Both the position numbers and the translations under genes were made by a program. From Saprospiraceae bacterium (GTDB taxonomy: Bacteria; Bacteroidota; Bacteroidia; Chitinophagales; Saprospiraceae), in NCBI GenBank assembly GCA_020628095.1, contig JAHDFP010000005.1, positions 1-64,000 on the forward strand: DNA of 64,000 nucleotides. The letters are read 5' to 3'. Under the pieces are notes generated by a model, which was not told the origin of the DNA, ran no database searches, and saw only the letters and a list, made by a program, of their open reading frames with translations. Positions 27,955 through 37,818 of this stretch are shown one piece after another; the first letter of the stretch is position 1; each line of letters starts with the position of its first letter.

Positions 27955-29466
27955 TTATTTCTGAAACTCATAGCAACCAATATCTGGCATATCAAGAGTA
28001 CGCGGATTATCCTCTATATCAAAATCAATATTATTAATAGGTGAGGCCATATCTATGGCAACGGACATGGTGTCAAGATGAAAATCAAACCCCTCCAGAT
28101 CTATAAACAGACTGTCTGTTCGCGTCAGATTTTTGCAATCCGTGCATCGATCAAAAAAATTAGGGAACGCATCGGCATCCAGTAACTCGTCTACTATAAC
28201 AATAGAGTTCGAAAACTGATAATCAAATTCTACAGAGTTATCTTCAGAAATATTAGTCAATCCGATCTCATCATCACCATTACCCATGAAGATGCAATTA
28301 TTGAATCTGGCTCTCGTATCATTAATTCCTATGACACTGCAATCTGAGTCATAGCATCTGAAGTTGTTGAGGAATAGGGCTTGGTCCTGATTGTCATAGT
28401 TGGAGATCGTGCAATAGTTGAAGGTGTATGTGCCGCCATAGTTGAGATGTAACCCATAGGCACTATTATCATAGAACAGGCAATTCTCCGCATACACGGT
28501 GGAGTGTGCGGTCACTACCGCGCTGGAGGAAGTATGTGCAATCTGACATCCTACCATCCGCAGTGTTGCGGTAGAATCGACTGATACACCCACTACGGAA
28601 TTTTCTATATGCGTGTACTTCAGTTCATTCCGCTGGCTGCCTACCGAAAATAATATTCCTGACCATTGTCCCGTCACTTGATCAAAATCTTCTTCCAGTC
28701 GATCTGTTTTGAATAGCACGGGGTTGTCAGGCGTGCCGTTACATTTCAGGCTTCCATCTTTGAGAAAAATCAGAATTCCATCCGTGTATATTCCTAAATC
28801 ATTAATGGCAATACCACCGTGTATATATATTTCTTTTCCCTCTGGAATGACCAAAGTGCAACTGTCTATCACTAATGATCCGTAGATAACATAGGGCTTA
28901 GGATCATCCCACGTGACCGTTCCAAAGTCACAGGAAAGTAAGCTGATACGACTCGCACTCTGTCTATTAGGAAGGTAATTGGCGTTTTGGCCCCAGGCTT
29001 GGAGTAGGATTTGGTAGTTATTAGTACCAGCGACTATATTGACATGATCTTCTATAATAAAGGGACTAATGCTCAAGGGCATATCTGGATCTATGGTCAC
29101 CTCGGCGAATACATATATGCTATCCATGGCTTCTATTCTGATATCCTTGGCTTGGTTACCTGCGACGCCATCTACGTTAAGACGGAAAAAGCTATTCGAT
29201 TGGTCTATTGATATGCTTTCTATGATAACCGCTTCTGGTTGAGGATTGAATATCTTAAACCATCGTGTGGCTGATCCAGCTTCTGTAAACACGGTATCGA
29301 AAGTCAGCGTATCCAGCGAAAATGTCAACTCTATATCATCACCGCTGTAGATGGTCTCTTCGCTACAAGAACAGAATGACATCATCCAGAGAAATATCAT
29401 CAAAATTGCCAATAGACAGAGTCTTGACCCTGAGAACAATTGCAATTTTAAGTAATGATTCATCAT
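27955..29466 (-). CDS. Right-handed beta-helix secreted protein/lipoprotein
   Basis: N-term hydrophobic plus FCSCSEE; IENSVVGVSVDSTATLRMVGCQIAHTSSSAVVTAHSTVYAENCLFYDNSAYGLHL beta-helix turns. Confidence 0.7.
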   Translation of the reverse strand: MMNHYLKLQLFSGSRLCLLAILMIFLWMMSFCSCSEETIYSGDDIELTFSLDTLTFDTVFTEAGSATRWFKIFNPQPEAVIIESISIDQSNSFFRLNVDGVAGNQAKDIRIEAMDSIYVFAEVTIDPDMPLSISPFIIEDHVNIVAGTNNYQILLQAWGQNANYLPNRQSASRISLLSCDFGTVTWDDPKPYVIYGSLVIDSCTLVIPEGKEIYIHGGIAINDLGIYTDGILIFLKDGSLKCNGTPDNPVLFKTDRLEEDFDQVTGQWSGILFSVGSQRNELKYTHIENSVVGVSVDSTATLRMVGCQIAHTSSSAVVTAHSTVYAENCLFYDNSAYGLHLNYGGTYTFNYCTISNYDNQDQALFLNNFRCYDSDCSVIGINDTRARFNNCIFMGNGDDEIGLTNISEDNSVEFDYQFSNSIVIVDELLDADAFPNFFDRCTDCKNLTRTDSLFIDLEGFDFHLDTMSVAIDMASPINNIDFDIEDNPRTLDMPDIGCYEFQK

Positions 29467-29635
29467 TTTATAATTTTCAAAGGTCTGATTAGGAGTAAAG
29501 AGTCTATTTTGTAATCAGTCCTCTATTTACTTCATAGAAGATTCAGGATATAAAAATAACTTATTGATTACTCATAATGTCATTATCTGACGGAGTAATA
29601 GAGATATAAATTTTTAGTTTTACGTACAGTTATTC

Positions 29636-30331
29636 ATGTCAGAAAAACCAATTATAGATGTCATTATTCCTGCCTATAATGAGGAAAAATCCATAGGTAA
29701 TGTCATCTGCGATATACCACCTGATCTCGTCAGAGATATTATCGTCTGCAATAACAATAGCACAGATAATACGGCAGATATAGCGAGTAAGAAGGGAGCT
29801 ACAGTTGTCATGGCGAAGCAAAAGGGATATGGAAGTGCTTGTCTGGCTGGAATGGCTTATATAGAGGAGAAGGATACTAATCCGGATGTGGTTGTTTTCT
29901 TGGATGGTGATTACTCTGATTATCCGCAAGAGATGACAGATCTGATAGGCCCTATTATAGAGGATGACATGGATTTGGTAATTGGTTCTAGAGCTAACGA
30001 GCAATTAGAAAAAGGCGCGATGCAACCTCAGCAGATTTTTGGTAACTGGCTGGCCACGACGCTTATCAAACTGATCTATAATTTTAATTTTACAGATCTT
30101 GGTCCTTTCCGAGCAATCAAGTATGACGCATTGAAAAAGATAGATATGAAGGATAGAGATTTTGGATGGACAGTGGAGATGCAAGTTAAGGCTGTAAAGA
30201 TGGGTCTGCGGTGTACGGAGGTGCCCGTAAAATATAGAAAGCGGATCGGGGTCTCAAAAGTATCAGGGACTATCAAAGGGACCATACTGGCAGGTCATAA
30301 AATATTGTGGACCATATTCAAATTGATATAG
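29636..30331 (+). CDS. Glycosyltransferase family 2 (DPM1/UgtP-like)
   Basis: IDVIIPAYNEEKSIGNVI, VVFLDGDYSDYPQEM. Confidence 0.88.
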   Translation: MSEKPIIDVIIPAYNEEKSIGNVICDIPPDLVRDIIVCNNNSTDNTADIASKKGATVVMAKQKGYGSACLAGMAYIEEKDTNPDVVVFLDGDYSDYPQEMTDLIGPIIEDDMDLVIGSRANEQLEKGAMQPQQIFGNWLATTLIKLIYNFNFTDLGPFRAIKYDALKKIDMKDRDFGWTVEMQVKAVKMGLRCTEVPVKYRKRIGVSKVSGTIKGTILAGHKILWTIFKLI

Positions 30332-31816
30332 GTGATCGTGATTAAGGGCATATTATTAGTGTTTTATCTGACTTCGCTGATAGTGGTTACGATCTACTGT
30401 CTTATACAGTTCCATCTACTTATCAAGTACAAAAAGAAGAACGTTACTGAGACTAAGCATCCCAGAGAATATAATGGCGATGCCCCGATCGTCACAGTTC
30501 AGCTCCCTATCTATAACGAATACTATGTCGTAGATAGACTCATAGATAATATATGCTTGCTAAAATACCCCAAGTCCAAGCTAGAAATACAAGTCCTAGA
30601 CGATAGCACAGATGAGACGATAGAAAGGACAAGAGCCAAAGTCAAATATTATAGCGAAGAGGGTTTCGATATTAAGCTCATCAAAAGAGAGAATAGAGAA
30701 GGCTACAAAGCAGGCGCACTAAAGTATGCCACCAAAACCGCCAAAGGGGAGTATATCGCAATATTCGATGCGGACTTCTTACCTAATGCAGATTTCTTGA
30801 CTAAGACGATACCTTATTTCGAGAATGAAAAAGTGGCGGTCGTTCAGACCAAGTGGGGACATATTAATCAGGATTACAGCCTTCTGACGAGAGTGCAGGC
30901 ATTTCAGCTCAATGTGCATTTTTCTATAGAACAAGAAGGTAGAGAAAAAGGCAATTATCTGTTACAATTCAATGGGACAGCAGGGGTATGGCGCAAGTCC
31001 GCAATCAATGATGCTGGTGGCTGGCATGCGGATACTTTGACAGAAGATTTGGATCTGAGTTATAGGGCTCAACTGAAGGGTTGGCAGATTGTATATCTGG
31101 AAGATGTCACCTCACCAGCCGAATTACCAGCAGAGATGATAGGCCTCAAATCTCAACAATACAGATGGATGAAGGGTGGGGCAGAGACAGCTAAGAAGTT
31201 ATTACCTACGGTATGGAATTCTAATATAGGCATCGCCAAGAAAATCCATGCTTCTACGCATCTATTGGGTAGCTCGGTATTTTTGTTCGTCTTCATGATA
31301 GGGGTGTTTTCTGTACCTCTTGGTTTTCTGATAAGTCCGACGGCTAGCGGATATGTATTTATGAATGTGTTTTTGATTTCTCTGTTTTGTATTTCGATAG
31401 TCTATTTTGTCGCTAATGTGGAATCCGTCTGGGACAATGAAAACAAGATCAAATCTGTACTGAAATTTTTGTTTCTTTTTCCTGTATTTCTTTCTCTGTC
31501 TATGGGATTATCTCTACACAACTCGCTGGCAGTCATCAGTGGTTATAGAGGTAAAAAGTCTCCTTTCGTCCGTACGCCAAAGTTCAATATCAAAAATCAA
31601 AAAGACTCTTATAAGCAACAGAAGTATCAGGGAAAAAAGCTGCCTTTAGCCACTATACTAGAAGGCGTACTGGCTATTTACTTTTTGGGTAGTGTTATAT
31701 TCAGTTTTTATTCTGGTCGCAATTCTTTGATTATTTTTCATACTTTGCTCTTCTTTGGATATTCTACCATATTTTATTTTTCTGTAAAACATCTTAATTA
31801 TCAAATCAAAGAATAG
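30332..31816 (+). CDS. Membrane glycosyltransferase family 2, cellulose-synthase-like
   Basis: VTVQLPIYNEYYVVDRLID, LEIQVLDDSTDET, FDADFLP, EDLDLSYRAQLKGW, QQYRWMKG. Confidence 0.92.
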   Translation: MIVIKGILLVFYLTSLIVVTIYCLIQFHLLIKYKKKNVTETKHPREYNGDAPIVTVQLPIYNEYYVVDRLIDNICLLKYPKSKLEIQVLDDSTDETIERTRAKVKYYSEEGFDIKLIKRENREGYKAGALKYATKTAKGEYIAIFDADFLPNADFLTKTIPYFENEKVAVVQTKWGHINQDYSLLTRVQAFQLNVHFSIEQEGREKGNYLLQFNGTAGVWRKSAINDAGGWHADTLTEDLDLSYRAQLKGWQIVYLEDVTSPAELPAEMIGLKSQQYRWMKGGAETAKKLLPTVWNSNIGIAKKIHASTHLLGSSVFLFVFMIGVFSVPLGFLISPTASGYVFMNVFLISLFCISIVYFVANVESVWDNENKIKSVLKFLFLFPVFLSLSMGLSLHNSLAVISGYRGKKSPFVRTPKFNIKNQKDSYKQQKYQGKKLPLATILEGVLAIYFLGSVIFSFYSGRNSLIIFHTLLFFGYSTIFYFSVKHLNYQIKE

Positions 31817-31853
31817 GCCCGCACTAATTATAAGTACGATTCTATTTTGTTTG

Positions 31854-33131
31854 ATGACTTATCTGCTAGGATATAAGGTCGGACAATCCGATTTTCCTTA
31901 TGTCATAACTCTATATGGCGGTCTATTCTTATTGTATGCCTATAGTATCATAATGGTAAGGCGTCATAGCTTTCATTGGAGAGATATAATTGTTCTTGGG
32001 GTATTACTTCGCTTTATTCTTATTTTTTCTTTCCCTAATCTGTCCGATGATATTTACAGATTTATATGGGATGGGAGGCTAATGCACTTGGGTATACACC
32101 CATTGTCATATACACCTTCGCAGATAATAACTGAGGGATTGCTCCATTCCGATTATCTCAAGGAGTTGTATCCATTGCTCAACTCTCCTGATTATTTCAC
32201 GATATATCCTGGATTTTGTCAGTTGATATTTTACCTAAGTGCGATGGGGGAGAATCCGATATTATCATCTATTATTATTAAGTCGGGCCTTTTCTTAGCG
32301 GAGTGTGGATCTATATATTTCCTCTATAAAATATTGACCATCAACAAATGGTATAAGTCTAACGTCATTATATATGCACTTAACCCCTTGGTTATAATTG
32401 AGATATGCGGCAATGTGCATTTCGAGGGATTTATGGTTTTCTTTTTATTGGGAGGAATATATTTTGTTCTTATGGAGCGTTATGCGCTTTCGGGTGTGAT
32501 GTGGTCTTTGAGCATTGCCAGTAAGTTATTGCCTTTGATGTTTTTACCATTAGTCTTAGTATACCTTTATAATAAGAGGGTGGGGTGGTTCTCTTTCTTA
32601 GGCAGTCTGGTGGTATCTACATTGATTTTATTTGTTCCACTATTTGCGAGTTTGGATGTTAATCACTTCCTAAGCAGTATTGATTTATACTTTCAAAAAT
32701 TTGAATTCAATGCAAGTCTATACTATGTGTTCAGGACTATAGGTCAGTGGATAACAGGCTATAATCAGATCGCTGTTATAGGTCCCAGTCTTAGCATTAT
32801 TGCCATGCTTATGATATTGGCTTATGCTTTTAGGTATTATATTAATAAGTGGATAGATGGTGAGCGATTAGTAGATATGATGCTCTATTCTTTCTTGACT
32901 TATTTGCTTTTGTCGACAACAGTGCATCCTTGGTATTTGGCTCTTCCGCTATGCCTATGTGCGCTTAGGCCAAGAATATGGGTTATGGTTTGGTCTTTCT
33001 TGATACTGTTAAGTTATAGTACTTATGCTTCTCCATCATTTCAGCAAAACTATTGGCTGATTGCTTTAGAGTATTTGGTAGTAGGGTTAGTATGGAATGC
33101 CGAAAAAAAATCCCGAATCAAACTGAATTGA
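31854..33131 (+). CDS. Polyprenol-phosphate-mannose-type membrane glycosyltransferase (GT87/mannosyltransferase-like)
   Basis: Multi-TM; FPNLSDDIYRFIWDGRLMHLGIHPLSYTP, LVIIEICGNVHFEGFMVFFLLGGIYF. Confidence 0.7.
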   Translation: MTYLLGYKVGQSDFPYVITLYGGLFLLYAYSIIMVRRHSFHWRDIIVLGVLLRFILIFSFPNLSDDIYRFIWDGRLMHLGIHPLSYTPSQIITEGLLHSDYLKELYPLLNSPDYFTIYPGFCQLIFYLSAMGENPILSSIIIKSGLFLAECGSIYFLYKILTINKWYKSNVIIYALNPLVIIEICGNVHFEGFMVFFLLGGIYFVLMERYALSGVMWSLSIASKLLPLMFLPLVLVYLYNKRVGWFSFLGSLVVSTLILFVPLFASLDVNHFLSSIDLYFQKFEFNASLYYVFRTIGQWITGYNQIAVIGPSLSIIAMLMILAYAFRYYINKWIDGERLVDMMLYSFLTYLLLSTTVHPWYLALPLCLCALRPRIWVMVWSFLILLSYSTYASPSFQQNYWLIALEYLVVGLVWNAEKKSRIKLN

Positions 33132-33138
33132 TCCGGGA
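33103..33138 (-). terminator. Rho-independent terminator of the gld operon, embedded in the 3' end of the convergent glycosyltransferase CDS
   Basis: Minus strand: TCCCG-G-ATCAA-TTCAGT-TTGAT-T-CGGGA then TTTTTTTT. Confidence 0.8.
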
Positions 33139-33171
33139 AATTATTTTATACTTTAACTATAGAGTTTTCTT

Positions 33172-34044
33172 TTAGTACTCCCACAGGTCATGTTCAAAGT
33201 TGAACAGTTCTGCTTTGATTCTATCGGAAGCCATTAGTTTATCTATACCTTGTAGTTCTTCCGAGCCTTGAGTATATATATCTTGTAGTCTCATATCCAG
33301 AGGATTGGACCTCTTAGTTATGTAACTGGCGAACATGCGCTTCTCAAAGAGGTTATACCAGGACATCGGTGATATATCATTGTTATTATTCTCTACCCGC
33401 ACTCTTGCAAAATGATCTTTAGCTTCTGGATAGTATATCCAGAAAAGAACTTCTGTATACTTAAACTCTCCCGTCTCTGTATCTATACGATCGATAAGAG
33501 GAGCAAGTCCGAGTATTCTACAGTTCATGGTAGCCGTTTCTTTGTCAAAGTACCACACTTCTTTCATACGGAATTGCTTCACGTCTTCCCAGTTAAGGTC
33601 ATTCTTGACAATCTCTACTTTCTCCTCGTAGGTATCATAATCTAATGAGGTCACCGTATCCACTCTACTGAACTTTCCTTCTATCTCATCTATGGTCAAC
33701 GGCTCTCTGAATGCTTCGTCCTTAAATACTGCCACATCACCATTCTGAGCCATCTCCTTGAGGACTGTAAAGAATGGCTTCAATGGACTACGAAAAGTAA
33801 CATTCATCTTTTCGCGTACATCTATCACTCTCCATAATTTTCTCTCCCATACAACGTCAGATTCACGAGGCTGGTCAAATTCCAAAATAGGAGACTCTTC
33901 TATCAACTGTCGCTTGACCACACCATCCACATAAAAATCTTCCAGTGGTGTGCCGTTTTCCGTCATGATTTGCGTTTCAGTTTCTTGCGCATTTATAAAT
34001 GAGATTGAGCAAATAAAACTGAATAAGAAAATTACTTTTTTCAT
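33172..34044 (-). CDS. gldN: Gliding motility/T9SS protein GldN (PorN)
   Basis: Position after gldM; VVWERKLWRVIDVREKMN, KEVWYFDKETATMNCRILGLAPL, MSWYNLFEKRMFASYITKRSNP. Confidence 0.92.
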   Translation of the reverse strand: MKKVIFLFSFICSISFINAQETETQIMTENGTPLEDFYVDGVVKRQLIEESPILEFDQPRESDVVWERKLWRVIDVREKMNVTFRSPLKPFFTVLKEMAQNGDVAVFKDEAFREPLTIDEIEGKFSRVDTVTSLDYDTYEEKVEIVKNDLNWEDVKQFRMKEVWYFDKETATMNCRILGLAPLIDRIDTETGEFKYTEVLFWIYYPEAKDHFARVRVENNNNDISPMSWYNLFEKRMFASYITKRSNPLDMRLQDIYTQGSEELQGIDKLMASDRIKAELFNFEHDLWEY

Positions 34045-34065
34045 GATATTATGATTGTAACTATA

Positions 34066-35676
34066 TTATCTAATGTTGAATACCATCGTACCAAGATCTC
34101 TGGCACCTGCCTTAGGATCTCCCGGACACTTACACTTTATATTCTCAAAGAAGTATTTGTCTGATGGAGTCGCTTTCTTTATAAGAGATTGGACATTTGG
34201 TTGGAATTTACCACCTCTGTTTGCTTCTCTTACAGGGTCTTGTCTCTTAGCAACTCTTACTAACTCAAATCCTACGATGTTACACTTTGCATCAAAATCA
34301 AAGTTCTCCAAAATAGGGAATACACCTGGTTGGATTTTGAATTCTCCAGAACCCATACCACCACCTCTACTCTTAGATAGTTTCGGCACTGGATCAGGAA
34401 TTCTTTTTACTCTAAATGGCTTCTTGTCGCTTAATCCTTTTGCGTTGACCGTAACATTAGCAAACTCACCAGCTTTGGTAGGTTTTGTTACACGCACAGT
34501 ATAAGCACCTTTACCATCAGGCTTGATGGTACCACCGCCAGCACCAGTCATGCTGACTTTGATATCATTAGACGCCACACCTGCTGCAGATACCTCTACT
34601 GGGTTATCCACACCGATGTAGAATACGTTCATCTTAGAAGCTGATACTGCCACTGATCTTTCACCGACCTCGTAAGAAAATTCTTTCTTGAAAGTCTTAG
34701 TTTCTCCTGTAACAGGATCAGTAAGAGAAGCACTCGCTGTAAATTTCTGAGCACCATTTCTAGATGCAGTCGTCTCATAGACAGCCATTCCTTCATTGTT
34801 CTTAGGTAATGTTTTACCATTGACTGCATAAGATATCTTCGTACCTGAATCATCACCTGCTGCAGCACTCAAGAATATATCTGTCTTATACTTTTCTCCT
34901 TTGATGATGTAAGATTTTTCTGGAGCAGAGACAACCGTGTACTTATCTAATACGACAGTCGTACCACCAGCTCCCACTTTACCAGCTAAGTAGTTAAGCG
35001 CAGCCGCTTCAGTAGATTTTACATCATTTATAAACTTAGAGAAAATAGGAAGTACAGCCTGTAATGGCATGTGGTCAAAGTTCATGTGCGCCCAACTCTT
35101 TTTATCTTTCTTCTTCCATGTCTCTTCGTCTATTTGTACAGCGATCTCTTTGCTGAATGTACCATGATCCTCTTTGTCAATATGCTTTAGCATATCTGCC
35201 TTGAATTTTTCTAATCTGGATTTTATTTCATTACCCAGACCAGCTTCAGGATTCTCAGGATCGATAAGTATTCTTGTTGTAACGCCGTAGTCTTTAGCTT
35301 TTTTAAGTTCTTGCAGACCTGTTTGCTTATCTTCTACGTAACCACCTCTTATTTCGCCAGTGGCATCGTCTTTATCTTCTATTAATTTGGTCTTGATATC
35401 TTCCAGATAAGCAACAAGTTCGTCAGAAGTTTGCTTGATCGGATCGATTCTTTCCGCGTAAGTTGCTAGCGAAGGTCTTGTTTTAGCACCATCTCTGATG
35501 GCTTCTGGAAGAGCCTCCATAGACTCATCTAGTGCCTTATTAGATTTAGCTAATCCTTTATCCACCATTTTGAATGCATTAAATACTTCGGCAGATACAT
35601 TAAGCGCGAGTAGCGCAGTCAGTACGAGATACATGATGTTAATCATCAACTGACGGGGTTCCTTAGGAATAGACAT
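34066..35676 (-). CDS. gldM: Gliding motility/T9SS protein GldM (PorM)
   Basis: SIPKEPRQLMINIMYLVLTALLALNVSAEVFNAF N-terminus, C-terminal Ig-like GldM domains. Confidence 0.96.
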   Translation of the reverse strand: MSIPKEPRQLMINIMYLVLTALLALNVSAEVFNAFKMVDKGLAKSNKALDESMEALPEAIRDGAKTRPSLATYAERIDPIKQTSDELVAYLEDIKTKLIEDKDDATGEIRGGYVEDKQTGLQELKKAKDYGVTTRILIDPENPEAGLGNEIKSRLEKFKADMLKHIDKEDHGTFSKEIAVQIDEETWKKKDKKSWAHMNFDHMPLQAVLPIFSKFINDVKSTEAAALNYLAGKVGAGGTTVVLDKYTVVSAPEKSYIIKGEKYKTDIFLSAAAGDDSGTKISYAVNGKTLPKNNEGMAVYETTASRNGAQKFTASASLTDPVTGETKTFKKEFSYEVGERSVAVSASKMNVFYIGVDNPVEVSAAGVASNDIKVSMTGAGGGTIKPDGKGAYTVRVTKPTKAGEFANVTVNAKGLSDKKPFRVKRIPDPVPKLSKSRGGGMGSGEFKIQPGVFPILENFDFDAKCNIVGFELVRVAKRQDPVREANRGGKFQPNVQSLIKKATPSDKYFFENIKCKCPGDPKAGARDLGTMVFNIR

Positions 35677-35723
35677 AATGTATTTTTTTAGTGTTAAGAA
35701 TAATAATTAAAAAATATCTATGC

Positions 35724-36305
35724 CTATTCTATACCTTTTCTGAATGCTCCTAATACGTTACCGTATACAGAGTTAAGAGAGGTAAGGTTCTTATTTAACG
35801 AAGAAAGTTGCTCTTTATATATACGTGTATCCTCTACAGTTTCGCTAAGAGAGTTCATAGCTTCATTCATTCTTGTGTAGAAGTTACTCATGGATTCCAT
35901 TTGGCCTTTAGTTTCTGAGAAGTCTACCTCCTGTAAGGCTTTGAGACTTCCAAGACTCTTAGACATGTCTTGTAATTCAGTAAGCATTCCGCCTAATCTA
36001 CCTTCGACTTGGTCAGCATCTAAAGGTCTCGCAACATTGCCAGGACCAGCAGAAAGTGGAGCTATATTAGCATTATAATTATCCAATCCTGGATATAATT
36101 TTTCCCAGTAGTAATCTTTCTCTGGAGGTAAAATACCTAGTAATGCAAATAAGAAAGCCTCCGTCAATAGTCCTGCTGTAATCAAGACATTACCCAGCGG
36201 GTGACTTAATATTTTTGCTAATGCTCCAATCATAACGACTGCTGCACCAACCCCAATTATGAAATTTTTGAAATACTTAAATCCTTTTGACTTAATAAAA
36301 CTCAT
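35724..36305 (-). CDS. gldL: Gliding motility/T9SS protein GldL (PorL)
   Basis: KGFKYFKNFIIGVGAAVVMIGALAKILSHPLGNVLITAGLLTEAFLFALLGILPPEKDYYWEKLYP. Confidence 0.96.
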   Translation of the reverse strand: MSFIKSKGFKYFKNFIIGVGAAVVMIGALAKILSHPLGNVLITAGLLTEAFLFALLGILPPEKDYYWEKLYPGLDNYNANIAPLSAGPGNVARPLDADQVEGRLGGMLTELQDMSKSLGSLKALQEVDFSETKGQMESMSNFYTRMNEAMNSLSETVEDTRIYKEQLSSLNKNLTSLNSVYGNVLGAFRKGIE

Positions 36306-36368
36306 TAGTTAGATTTTTTGTGTTAGAAAATTAACTGATTAGTGTGTATAAAATAAAATATTGCTTTT

Positions 36369-37622
36369 TTAGAAATCATTGAGAGATCTTCCCAAGAAGG
36401 TTAGTGCACAACGGAATCCGATATAGGATTTCGTTGTGTCCTGATATTCGAAGTCTCTAGTACCTGTCTGACAGTAATAAGATATGTCTTTCCATGAGCC
36501 TCCTCTGATGACTTTACGCTTGTAAGATTCTGGATCATCATCTTTAGCGTCATATTTCAGGTCAGGGTTAAGGTCATGCACATGGTCGTATGCCGCTGGG
36601 TGGTACATAGACTCTGTCCACTCTGATACATTACCAGCCATATTATATAAGCCATAGTCATTAGGGAAGTAAGCGTCTGCCTTAACAGTGTAGAAGCCAC
36701 CATCTTCTGGATAATTACCTCTACCAGGCTTGAAATTAGCTAATAGACATCCCTTAGCGTTTCTTATATAGTAACCACCCCAAGGATAAGGCGCTAGCTC
36801 TCTACCACCTCTGGCGGCCCATTCCCACTCAGACTCCACTGGTAATCGAAATTCTTCTGTATTAGGCTCATCTGCTCCCTTGTATGAGTTCCACATGTGT
36901 GATCTCCAGTGACAGAATGCTCTCGCCTGATCCCAGTTTACCCCCACAACTGGATAATCGTCAAAAGCTGGGTGCCAAAAATAATTTCTGGCCATCGGCT
37001 CATTATATGAATAAGCGAAATCTCTTATCCAAACAAGTGTGTCTGGATAGACATTGACTGTTTCGTCGTTGAGAAGTTCTGATCTGATGGTACCCTTACT
37101 GTGGGCTGCCTTTTTCCAGTCGATCCATTTATAGGAATACTCGAACATTCTTGTATCAAAGGCTCTCTCAGTATCAGACATTCTCATATCCCCCTGATAA
37201 TACATGTCTTCTAAGTCTTCGCCGTAACCTTCGTCGTAAGAATAGTCAACATCTTCACTCCAATCTAAAGGTTCATTACCAAAATCATCTTCTCCGGCAT
37301 AAAATCCAAGCATATCTAATGCTATAGAATCTCTTATCCAGTATACGAACTCCCTATACTCGTTGTTAGTAATCTCGGTATCGTCCATGAAGAATCCTGA
37401 GATGGATATAGACTTTGGTTTTTGGGTGTATGTGTTAAATACATCCTGATCACTCTGACCAATCGTCAATGTACCAGATGGCACGTAGACCATACCATAA
37501 GGATTGATACCATTCCACGCTGGTCTGTTTTGTACACCGAGAAGTTGGCCTTTTTCTTCACTTCCACATGATGCTAATACAATAGCAACAAGGCAGAAGA
37601 AAAACAATGCATTTCTTTTCAT
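36369..37622 (-). CDS. gldK: Gliding motility/T9SS lipoprotein GldK (PorK), FGE-sulfatase-like fold
   Basis: VLASCGSEEKG lipobox; MVYVPSGTLTIGQSDQDV, FFMDDTEITNNEYREFVYWIRDSI, NMAGNVSEWTESMYHP, VIRGGSWKD. Confidence 0.95.
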   Translation of the reverse strand: MKRNALFFFCLVAIVLASCGSEEKGQLLGVQNRPAWNGINPYGMVYVPSGTLTIGQSDQDVFNTYTQKPKSISISGFFMDDTEITNNEYREFVYWIRDSIALDMLGFYAGEDDFGNEPLDWSEDVDYSYDEGYGEDLEDMYYQGDMRMSDTERAFDTRMFEYSYKWIDWKKAAHSKGTIRSELLNDETVNVYPDTLVWIRDFAYSYNEPMARNYFWHPAFDDYPVVGVNWDQARAFCHWRSHMWNSYKGADEPNTEEFRLPVESEWEWAARGGRELAPYPWGGYYIRNAKGCLLANFKPGRGNYPEDGGFYTVKADAYFPNDYGLYNMAGNVSEWTESMYHPAAYDHVHDLNPDLKYDAKDDDPESYKRKVIRGGSWKDISYYCQTGTRDFEYQDTTKSYIGFRCALTFLGRSLNDF

Positions 37623-37818
37623 GTTTATTAACTGATTTTCGCTAATCTTTAAAAATTTGCCCTTTGTTCACAGACTTGTAAATATAATATTTACAATCTA
37701 CTAACAAAACATGTTATTGCCTAAATAATTGCCTGTTTAACTGAGTGTATATAAGGAATCAGTAAAACGGGACAATATTCAGTTTTATTATTCAAATACT
37801 AAAAATATTATCACAAAA

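Noticed and set aside
34073-34504. 143-aa plus-strand ORF opposite gldM and similar antisense ORFs (e.g. 13582, 14508, 43024, 45390, 54646)
   Set aside because: Fully antisense to strongly recognised genes, no motif, low-complexity composition from reverse codon bias.
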